Shown one piece after another: positions 1 to 10,900 of a DNA stretch of 64,000 nt. Source of the DNA: Elephas maximus indicus (taxonomy: Eukaryota; Chordata; Mammalia; Proboscidea; Elephantidae); NCBI RefSeq assembly GCF_024166365.1, contig NC_064819.1, positions 111,458,293 through 111,522,292 of the forward strand, read 5' to 3'. Position numbers and translations under genes: made by a program. How positions within the stretch are numbered: the first letter of the stretch is position 1; every line of letters begins with the position of its first letter. The notes under the pieces are model-generated. The model ran no database searches, was not told where the DNA came from, and saw only the letters and a program-made list of their open reading frames with translations.

Positions 1-1040
1 ACTCTTCAAAAATCGTAAATTGGACTTCATCAAAATTTAAATTTTTCTTCTGTGAAAAACAGTTTGGGAAATGAAAAGTTAAGCCAGAGACTGGCAGAAA
101 ATATCTGCAAATCATATAGCTGACAAAGAATTTGTTTTCAGAACATATAAAGAATTCTCAAAACTCAACAAGAAGAAAACAAAAAACTCAGTTTTTAAAA
201 TGAGCAAAATATCTTAACAGAAATATATACAGATGCCAAGTAAGCATATGGTTCACTGTCATTACTCACTATAGAAATGCAAATTAAAACCATAATGAGA
301 TACCACTACATCCTATTAAAACATCTAAAAAAAATTTTTTTTTAATTAATAAACTGACAATAACAAGTACTAGAAAGGATGGGGAGCGATTAGAACTTTC
401 ATACACTGTTGGGTGGAAGTACAAAATGGTACAGCCGCTCTGGGCAACAGTTTGGTAGTTTCTTACAACGTTAAACATACATGTGCCCTATGAACCAGCA
501 GTCTTACACCTAGGTATTTTTAAAAAATGAAAACTTGCGTTCATGCAAAGATTTGTAGCAACATTATTCATAATTGCACAACATGGAAATAACTCAAATG
601 TCCTTTAGCTGGTGAACAGATAAACAAGATGTGGCATTTCCATACAGCAGAATACTACTCAGCACTAAAAAGGAAAGGGCTGCTGATACACACAACAGCA
701 CGGATAAATCTCAAATGTGTTAAGCTAAGTGAAGTAAGTCAGACTCAAAGATTTTATCTGTATGATTCCATTTAAATGACATCTAGAAAAGGCAAGCTAT
801 AGGGATGGATAGCACATCAGTGCTTGCCAGGAGTTACGGGTGAAATGAGGGTTTGTCTACAAAGGGGCAGCATGAGGGAATTTTTTAGAATAATGGAACT
901 GTTCCGTATCCTGCTTGTGGTGGTGCTGAAACAACTGTGCATTTGTCAAACTCTGAAGTCCAACGTAGTTTTTTTTCATGCAACATACTGTTTTTTGTTT
1001 TTGTTTTTAATGCAAGCAAGGAGAAAAAATAATCACTCTT
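1..1040 (+). repeat. L1 LINE, 3' end of ORF2 and 3' UTR
   Basis: Reads as the classic L1 tail: ...ATGCAAATTAAAACCATAAT, the ACAAAATGGTACAGCC block (420-436), then the AATACTACTCAGCACTAAAA block (650-668). Old and full of stops. It lies left of CYP39A1 exon 2. Confidence 0.85.
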
Positions 1041-1839
1041 CTTAGTCATTAATAGCTTTTAAAGCAAACTTTTTTGTCTTAATGGCAAGAAATGCACAAG
1101 AGGTTACATGAAAAGAAAAACCTGAGAGGAAAGAAAAAAAAAGGAAAGCAGAGAGAAAGAAGCCCTACACAGTAGAAGCAACCACAGCCATTGTGAAAGG
1201 AGAGGAAAGAGCCAGGCATAAAATGAACCAGCTCTGCATTCCTGGAAGGACAGAGAGCCTCAGCACACATGTTTACAGTCTGAGAAGAAATAATGATGGC
1301 CATACTGGAAGCACGCTGATCATTACAATCTAGCAGTCTGTGAAGATGAAGAATTGTGAAAGGGCAAGCCGAGCCCTGCTTACCTTAATGGCCCTATGGA
1401 ACATGTCAGGAAATGCCATAGTAAAGGGCTTATCAAGCAGTGGAATTCTACTTTCAGGAAGCAGAGTAGCAACATGTAATTAAGCCAAGAGCTGTTGCCT
1501 GTACAACAGTGTATGTACAAGCAGGAGAAGAGTGTTAGCATTATTTTGGGAGCTGAAACATGATACAGGTCCCAAATATTCTCTGAAGAAAAAATCAGAG
1601 AGCTGACCTCATCTTTTACATATGGCTAATTGAAATCTAAATTTATTATGTTGCCAATGGTTTATTTTTCAATGTCCAGACAAACTCATCATATAATCTT
1701 CCCCCCATCCCTACCCTCAAGAATAAAATAATGAGCCCCTGTCTTTCTTGGTTGAGGAGCGAGAACATAATTTTTATATAAAACAATGCTTGGATTCCAA
1801 TGTTGTATTTCAAATGAACTATCTAAAAAAATTCTTTAC
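1041..1839. other. CYP39A1 intron, no recognised feature
   Basis: Single-copy-looking DNA with a purine-rich run at 1105-1165. I see no gene or repeat family I can name. Confidence 0.5.
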
Positions 1840-1975
1840 CTGTACGATAAATGGGCTCTTGCACTGCTAGTTCAAAATTTACTTTTTTGGAATTTAGAAA
1901 CACATCAATTCCCTCTTCTTCAGTAACAAAGGTCATTCGTTTTCCCACAACAAAGACTGTAAATATTGGTCCGTA
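1840..1975 (-). CDS. CYP39A1: CYP39A1 coding exon 2 (136 nt)
   Basis: Reading leftward: acceptor TTATTTCAG|TACGG, donor GTACAG|GTAAAG. Encodes [20 protein letters not shown] then [20 protein letters not shown] and PIYRT. It follows exon 1 in phase 0, giving ARIK|YGPIF as in CYP39A1 of other mammals. It ends in phase 1. Confidence 0.93.
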
Positions 1976-4900
1976 CTGAAATAAAACACATAAACACAGA
2001 TCATATTAGTAAGCATTTCTGATAAATAAATTACTGTGATATGGGTTATGTTCATTCTCCTCAAGAATCCCAATGATGGAAGAGGTTCAATATGGCACCT
2101 TAGATACACGCACTATAATTACCCCCTGACAACAAAAACTCGAGAAACTAAATAAAACAGACACAAAGAATGACCTCAGGTCCCAGAGCATCAAACGGAG
2201 AGTTGAAGAAACAGATTGAACACCAACTGGAAGGAGAGGAAGAACGAGGTCACCAGGAAAAGAGATTTGCAGATGGACCACACGCTCCCTGTTGGCATGG
2301 AGCACCATGGCCATTTTGAGATGGGATCGAACAACCCTAAGTGAGGGACCCAGGAAACAAGCGCAAAGAGAGCATAGCTAGCGATAGAGATTCTGTGCAA
2401 AAAAACTCAAAAAGAAAAGCCATGGTGGGCAGGACATGGCCAGAGATGGGGCAACCCTGGGGCGGGGGGGATGGGTGCGGAGCACAGGAGTGGTATAGCT
2501 TTGAAACCAGGGAACCATGGGGAAGTGCTTCTAGAGCGAGCAAAACAGATCGAGTCATTGGAGCCTTAGAGGAGAAAGTGTAGACAGGAACTGCACATTT
2601 ACTGGGAAGTAAAGGGAAGGAACAGAGTTCTAGCCTTTCTAGTGTGTGTGACAGAGGGAGCTAGGAATTACCACAGGAACTACTTGTTGGTGGAGGCACC
2701 TGGCTATTTACATAGGATCCACCCAGCAAAAAGTCAACCCACAGAGTAACAACTAGAGCCACTCCCCCAAATCTAGCCCTGTGGAAGCAGTCACCCCACC
2801 CGTCATCTGCGTTAGGGTATGTCCTAAGGAACAGACAGACAGAATCAAGGTGTGCAAGCCTGGCCATACCCCACCATCCCCTCCCTGAGGCACAGGAGTC
2901 CTGCATGGACCTGTGCAAGCCTGGCCACACCCACCACTTCCTCCCTGAGGCACAGGTGGCTCTCACTTATATGCCCAAGGCACAGGGGTCCTGCGGGGAC
3001 ATGCGAAAGCCTGGTCTAGCCCACCACCCCCTCCCAGAGGTGCAGGCTGCTCATACTTGCTTGTGCAAGCCTGGCCATACCCAGCATCTCTGCCCACTTG
3101 CACACCCAAGCCTGGTTCTGCCCACCATACCCTCCTGGAGGCACAGGCTGCCTGTACTTGCTCAAGCAAGCCGAGGCCTGCTCGCCACCCCTTCCCTGAG
3201 ATACAAGAGACCCTAGCCAATGTAGTCAAGCTCATCCATGCCCACTACCCCTCCCCAAGGTGGCCTGTTCTGAATGGCACAAACCTGGCCATGCATACCA
3301 CCCCTCCCTGACACACAGGAGGCTCTAGCTGATGGATGCAAACCTGGCCAAGCCAGCCCATCAACTTTCTCTGAGGCCCAGGAGGCCAGCTTTGAAGGGC
3401 ACAAGCCTAGCCATGCCCACCACCCCTCCCTGAGGCACAGGAGCACTGCACAGGCATGGTACAAGCCCAGCCACATCCACCACCCCTGAGACACAGGTGG
3501 CTAGCTCTCACGTACACTAGCCTAACCATGCTGTGATGGTTAAGATTGTGTGTTAACTTGGCTGGGCCATGATTCTCGGTGTTTTGGCAGTCGTATGATG
3601 TTGTAGTCACTTCCCTGTTGAGATGTGATATGTGATCACCCTCATGATGGAATCTGCTATGAGTACCCAACCCACTGAAGGAGTTTCCTTGGGTGTGTGG
3701 CCTGCGGCAAGTGTGGATGGACATTCTGGCAGGACTCGGGGACTTTTGCTCATTCTGGATCCTACAGCTGGCTCCTATTTGTCGGACCTCTGGTTCTTGG
3801 GACTTGAGCTAGCAACTTGCCTGCGTTCTTGCCTACTGATCTTGGGATTCATTGATCTTTGCAGCCTGTGAGCAGGAGCCCTGCTCTCCGACCTGCCAAT
3901 CTTGGGTTCACCAGCCCTTACACAGTTACATGAATCAGGAGAAGCCTCTTTCCTGACCCATGGACTTGGGATGTTTTAGCCTCTACAACCATGTGAGCCA
4001 TTTCCTTGACATAAATCTCTCTCTATATATATATTTACACACTTTACGGGTTTTGCTTCTCTAGGGAACCCAGCCTAAGACACATGCCCATCACCCCTCC
4101 CAGAAGCACAGGCAGCCCATGCTAGTGCCCCACAAACCCAGCCACATCCATCACCCCTCCTTGAGGAGCAAACCATCTGTGCGAACCCAAGCCAGCCCCT
4201 TCTACCCACAGACCCCTACCAGAGGAGCAGGACTGCATGCCCTCCCCAGCTACACAGCCCCTGGCAGTGTGGGACTCCATGCCCTGTCCTATCAACCTCC
4301 ACCCAGTTGAGTGGGACTCTGTTCCCTGCTGTGCTGACAATGACCCACCTCAACCTGGCTACGTGAAATTATGTGCCCTTACCAGCTGCCTATCTCTCAG
4401 CTGAGTGGACTCCACGCCCTCCCCTACTGACCCATCCCTGGTGTATGAGCCTCCACGCTCTATCCTGCATGTCCCTCCCTGTGCCCCATCTTGTGCTTCA
4501 GGGGTCACATTGACTGCTCTTGGCAACGCAAAGGGAACTCATTATCTGTCAAGAGCTGTGAAAGGATTTTGACCAGCTGACACCTGGTATCTCACATCAG
4601 GGAAAAGGCTTGATTGTACACTAGAGAAATCATACATGCCTAACAACATAAGAGTACAGAATGTGTGTGACTCAACACACCCGCCAATGAGAAGAAAGCA
4701 CACCTAGTCAGCCGACAGCCCCAAGCCCGTATAGAGACCAGATATCAGGCAGCTCCATAGTCATACAAATACTATAAGACAATATCAATTAAAACGATAC
4801 AAGGAAGATATGCACCACAAAAAGAAAGGGAAGAAGCTAAGCTACAGATATACCAAAACAAAAAGCAAAACATAAATACGATAAAGAAATACATAACCAA

Positions 4901-7900
4901 ATATACCAGAACCTTAATGCCTTGAAGACACCAATCACAAATCATATAAAGAAATGGGATACGACGGCTCAGGTAAATGTGCAAAATAAAGGGATGGAAA
5001 TCATTGCCGAGGAGGAACTGATAGTAAAGCTACCTGACAAGGAATTGATATTTAGGTTCCTCCAAGAGATCAAGGGAAAAAAAAAAAAAAAAAAAAAACC
5101 TAGAAGAATTCAGGAAAATAACACAAGAACAAAATGACAAATTCAATAGAGAAATAGAAACCATACTACAACTCAATGGACATAGTACACTTGAATCAAG
5201 GGAAGAAAGAACCAGTGATTTAGAGGGAAAACTCCTTGATACTAATTTTTTTGAGGAACAATCAGAAAAAAAGAATGAAGAAAGTCTAAGAGTTATGCTG
5301 TACACCAACAACAGGAACAATTTACGCATCATAGGAATTCCAGAAGAGGAGAAAAAAGATGTACAGAGAGAATTTTGAAAGATGTATTTACAGAAAACTT
5401 CCAAATATCATGAAAGACAAGAAGGTTTCCAGTCAAGGAGCTTAACAAACTCCATATAGGATAAAGCCAAAAAGAAATCCACCAAGGGATATCATAATCG
5501 AACTTTCCAAACCAAAGACAAATAATTCTGACAGCAGATTGTAAAAAACAAAATATCACTGACAAACAGGCACCAATAGGACTAAGCATTGATTTCTTAT
5601 CAGAAACTGTCTTAGACTGGGTTCTCTAGAGAAACAAAACGAATGAAGCATATGTATATGCATGGAGAGAGAGAGAGATTTATATCAAGGAATTGGCTCA
5701 CAGGACTGTAGAGGCTGGAAAGTCCCAATCCATGGGTCAGGCATCAGCCTAAAGGCTTCTGACTCATGCAGCTGGAGGGGCTGACAAACCGAAGCCGCTG
5801 GCTTAAGTCTCATGAACTGGAGATAACATGATGATGAGCCGAATGCAGGACCCAGAGCACAGCAAAAGCAAGTGAGCTTTTTCAGAAAGTCCATATATAT
5901 CAGATGCAGGCCATGCCCCTAAGGAAACTCTCTTTCAACTGATTGGCTGCTCATAGCAGATCACATGGGGATGATTACATTATATCAGATCTCATAATGG
6001 AGGTGCTTACATCATTACATAAACAGCAAATTACATCATAACTGCCAAGCCACCAAGAATCATGGACAGCCAAGTTGACACACAATCTTATCCATCACTG
6101 TCCAACCCTTGTCAACCTGGCACCTGTACACAACTCCTTAAACCATATATAATCTCTAAATAAAGACAATTATAGTCATACTTGCGTTTAACATGATACA
6201 ACTAACAAATGTGCAACCAAAAACATACGAGCCCTGTCTACATCTTATATTTTATGAGTGAAGAAAACAAAAATATTTGATGCACACATACAAGAGAGAA
6301 ATACTCATAAAAATTACAGTCCTCATTTCTGTAACTGGTCATGTGGTCATAGCTGGTATTTAAAACAAAACAAAACAAAAAACATAGAACTACCTTATTC
6401 CACCACCTATTTCGTATTCCTTTTACCCTCAGCAAGCACCTCAGCTGGTCATGGCTCTTTGCCTGGTGGCGTGGCCCAAACCTTCATTCCTGAAGGGTCT
6501 AGGCCATTAGTAGTCGTGTTGGAATTGGATTGCTGTATTTTTCCATTGGCTTTAATCACAGTACATGGTAGTACTAAGAGATGCTTAAGGGATCTTCTGC
6601 ATTCCAGACATATTCTTCTTCACCTCCATTATGTAATATCAATCCAATTTCTGCTTGACAGTCAGGATCAATCACACCTGAGAATATGGTAACTCCTTTC
6701 TTTGTCTATTGATCCAGAGGCATAAGGAGCCCAGAGTTGCTGGGTAGCATTTTTAATTTCCAGTTCAATAAAATCAGTGATATGCCTCTAGGTGGGTGCA
6801 TTCCTCACTTTGAAACTAAGACCTCTAGACCTGAAAAGCATAAGGTTGCAGGGACAGGGAGGAAAAATTTTCCAAGTGGGTCACTAGGAGTTATAGTGAG
6901 TGAGGCCACTCTCATCTCCACCGTTGATTCTTGGACCCATGAATCCTTGCTGTGGGAGAAACACCATATATTAGACACTGATTTAAAGCATACACGGCCT
7001 TCTGGAGAACACTGCCCCAAGCCTGCAAGGTATTGCCACCTAGTTGGCACTGTAATTGTGTCTATAGAAGGCCGTTCCATTGCTCTATCAAGCCAGCTAC
7101 CTCAGAATGATGGGGAATATAGAAAGACCGGTGAATTCCGTGAGCACTGGCCCACTGCAGCACTTTGTTTGCTGTGAAGTGAGTCTCTTTATCCAAGGCA
7201 ATGCTGTGTGGGATACCACGATGGTGGATAAGGCATTCTGTAAATCCACAGATGGCAGTTTTGGCAGAAGCACTGCTTCTTTTACTGCATGCAGGGAAAG
7301 CAGGTCCATATCCAGAGTAAGAGTCTATTTCAGTAAGAACAATATGTTGCCTTTTCCATAATGGAAGCAGTCCAATGTAATCGACCTGTCACCAGGTTCC
7401 TGGCTGATCACCTCAAGGTATGGTGTCATATCAGGGATTCACTGTTGGTCTCTGCTGCTGGCAGATTGGGCACTCAGCAGTGGCTGTAGCTAAGTCGGCC
7501 TTTGTGAGTGAAAGTCCATGTTGCTGAGCCCATATATAACCTCCATCTCTGCCACCATGGCCCCTTTGTTCATTAGCCCATTGGGCAATGACGAGAGTGG
7601 CTGGGGAAAGAGGATGAGTGGTTTCCACAGAACGCATCATCCTATCCACTTGAATCTTAAAATCCTCCTCTGCTGAGGTCACCCTTTGGTAAGCATTCAC
7701 ATGAGACACAAATATCTTCACTTCTTTGGCCCATTCAGAGAGATTTATCCACATACCTCTTCCCCATACCTCCTTGTCTCCAATTTTCCAATCATGTTTC
7801 TTCCAAGTCCTTGACCATCCAGCCAAACCATTGGCCACAGCCCATGAATCATTATACAATTGCACATCTGGCCATTTCTCCATCCATGTAAAGTGAACCA

Positions 7901-10900
7901 CAAGATGCACTGCTCAAAGTTCTGCCCACTGGAAAGATTACCCTTCACCACTGTCCTTCAAAGAGGTCCCAGAAAGGTTTGCAGTGCTGTGGCTATCCAC
8001 TTTCAAGTGGTGCCTGCATATCGCACAAAACCATCTGTAAACCAGGCATGAGATTTCTCTTCTTCAGTCAACTGATCATAAAGAGCTGCCCATTAGGCCA
8101 CAGGTGCCTCCATTATAGTTGTGGGAGGAGTCAGATGCAATAACTTATCCTTCACTTGAGAAGGAATATCTCGACAAGCCCCATGCCACTGGACCCCTAG
8201 AAATTTCACTGAGGTGAAAGGCACCTGAGTTTTTGCCAGGTTAATTTCCCACACTCTACCACGCAAGTGTTTTACCAATAATCCAGAATCACTGAAACTT
8301 CTTCTTTACAAGGTCCAATCAGCATAATGTCATCAATGTAATGGGCCAGTGTGGTGTCTTGAGGAAGAGAAAGGTGATCAAGGTCCCTGTGTAAGAAATT
8401 ATGACACAGGGCTAGAGAGTTGATATGCCCTTAAGGTAGCATCAAAACAAACAGAAAAACAAAAAAATCCATTGCTGTCAAGGCAATTCCAACTCATAAC
8501 AAGCCTATAGGATAGAGTAGAATTGCCCCATAGGGTTTCCATGGAGTGGTTGGTGGATTCTAACTGCCGACCTTTTGGTTCTTAGAGGAGCTCTTAACCA
8601 CTGCACCACTAGGGCTCCTGAGATAGGACAGCGAAGGTATATTGCTGGCCTTGCCAGGTGGGTGCAAGCTGCTTCTCGTGGGCCTTCAAAACAGGAATGG
8701 AGAAAAAGGCATTAGCCAGATTAACAGCTTCATACCAGGTACCAGAAGACACATTTGATCAAGCACTGAAACCACCAACAGCAGCTGCAGTTGGCGCCAC
8801 CACCTCATTAGGTTTTTGATGATCCACTGTCATTCTCCAAGATCCATCTGTTTTCTGCACAGGCCAAATAGGTGAGTTGAATGGGGATGTGGTGGGAATC
8901 CCCACCCCTGGATCCTTCAAGTCCTTGATGGTGGCAGTATTCTCTGCAGTTCCTCTGGGAATGTGGTATTGCTCTTGATTCACTCTTTTCCTAGGTAGGG
9001 GCAGTGCTAATGACTTCCACTTGGCTCTTCCTACATAATAGCCATTACTTTAATTGTCAGGAGTCCAACATGGGGGTTCTGCCAGTTGCTGAATATATTT
9101 TTTTTCCAATTATGCATTAGGAAACTGGGGAAATCAATACAGGGTGTGTTCCAGGATCCACTGGACCCACTCTCAGATAAACCTGAGCTAATACTCCCCT
9201 AATAACCTGACTTCCATATACCCCCACTTTGACTGATAGGCCACAGCGACATTTTTGGTCACCTAGAATTAGTGTGTCAGTTCAGAGCCAGTATCCAGTA
9301 ATCCCTGAAAAATCTGATTATTTCCTTTTCTCCAATAAATAGTCACTCTCATAAAATGCTATAGATCCCTTTGGGGAAGGCTGGGAGAAAGATTAAGAGC
9401 GTAAGTTCTTGGCAGTGTAGTGGGGGCCTTCCTCAAAGGGACTCGGCCTCTCCTTCATTCAAGGGGTTGTGGGTCTTTAAAGTTGCTCAAGTCTAGGGAC
9501 TGATTGAGCGGCTCTGACTCTCTATTCTGGTGATTTGAGTTAGACTGCCATTCACTTGACCTAGTATTCTTCCACTTGTACAGATATTTAGTAGATTTCC
9601 TATCTATTTCCCTCCTAGGGACACCATGACTAAGTAGCCAACTCCATAACTTCATATGAGTCAGACTATTGTGATTACTGCTTTGAGTTCACTGTCCATT
9701 ACGGTAACCACAGTCACCTTGTCTTTGTCGACTGAGTGCTGCCACTTAGCCCCATACACCACAGGGTCCGATCAGCCTCATTGTAGTTAGGTGTCTTAAT
9801 TCAGTTAGGGCAGCTCCCACTACCAAATCTGACTTACATAAAATAGCAATTACTGCAGTTATCAAGGATGCTGGGGCTCCCTTCATAAATTTGTTCCTCA
9901 CTATTGTGTGGGTCTGTGAGTCTAAAATGATAAGTCCACTATAACACGCCAATGACTTCTGCATTGCAAATACCTTTTTAAACCAACATTCCTGGCGACT
10001 ATACACATGGACCTCACCAGATGGAATACACAGGAATCAAATCATCTACATCTATGGCAAGAGATGGCAGAAAAGTTCAATATCATTAGTTAGAACAAGG
10101 CCAGGGGCTGATTGTGCAACAGACTGGAATTGACGGTATACTAATCAAGATGTTTTAACAAACAGATGTAGCCCTGGAAGTGCTCACTCATCTATGCCAA
10201 GAAAATTGGAAGACAGCTACCTGGCAAACTGACTAGAAGAGATCCATATTTATGCCTATTACCAAGAAAGGTGATACAACAAAATGCGGAAATTATTAAA
10301 CGGTATCATTAATATCACATGCAAGCAAAATTTTGCTGAAGATCATTCAAAAGTGGCTGCAGCAGTATATTGACAGGGAACTGCCAGAAATTCAGGCCAG
10401 ATTCAGAAGGAGATTCAGAACCAGGGATATCATTGCTGATGTCAGATGGATCTTGGCTGAAAGCAGGGAATATCAAAAAGATGTTACCTGTGTTTTATTG
10501 ACTACACAAAGGCATTTGACTGTGTGGACCATAACAAATTATGGATAACATTGCGGAGAATGGGAATCCAAGAACACGTAAGCATGCTCGTGAGGAATCT
10601 GTACATGGGTTAAGAGGCAGTCGTTCAAACACAACAAGGGGATACTTGATAGTTTAAAGTCAGGAAAGATGTGTGTCAGGGTTGTATCTTTCACCGTACC
10701 TACTCAATCTGTATGCTGAGCAAATAATCCAAGAATCTGTATTATATGAAGAAGATTGGGGCATCAGGATTGGCGGAAGACTCATTAACAAACTGTGTTA
10801 CGCAAATGACACAACCTTGCTTGCTGAAAGTGAAGAGGACTTGAAGCACTTACTGATGAAGATCAAAGACCACAGCCTTCAGTATGGATTACACCCCAAC

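Larger units (their letters stand above)
2075..5607 (+). repeat. L1 (or HAL1-like) 5' region: leader, minisatellite, ORF1
   Basis: The order suggests one element: a GC-rich leader (2075-2850), a tandem array (2850-3531 and 4083-4330, split by a solo LTR), more leader (4330-4750), then degenerate ORF1 (about 4770-5607). ORF1 has a Lys/Glu-rich coiled-coil-like part and [11 protein letters not shown], typical of the RRM start, and breaks off near the C-terminal domain where the ERV LTR begins. An A20 run at 5079-5098 falls inside ORF1. That the leader belongs to this L1 is inference; the ORF1 part is well supported. Confidence 0.6.
6100..10002 (-). mobile_element. Degenerate ERV-L provirus internal region (gag-pol-dUTPase)
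   Basis: Read leftward, remnants occur in this order: gag-like region (about 9990-9455), aspartic protease with a DTGSE motif (about 9330-9130), reverse transcriptase (about 9000-8100, with an AfroSINE inside), RNase H with a YNDS motif (about 8060-7700), integrase zinc-binding region ending CPICQQQ (about 7640-7430), integrase remainder (to about 6810), and a dUTPase-like tail (about 6800-6440). dUTPase after integrase and no env is the hallmark of ERV-L (class III). Many stops and frameshifts; no functional product is possible. Its upstream end is lost at the RTE copy that begins near 10003. Confidence 0.85.

Noticed and set aside
2753-3724. Overlapping open frames on both strands rich in Pro/His or Gly/Cys
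   Set aside because: They follow the ~58-bp tandem unit in different frames; length comes from the repeat, not from coding selection.
2850-4330. Regularly spaced repeats that could recall a CRISPR array
   Set aside because: Units are degenerate and head to tail without conserved-repeat/variable-spacer structure, and the DNA is mammalian.
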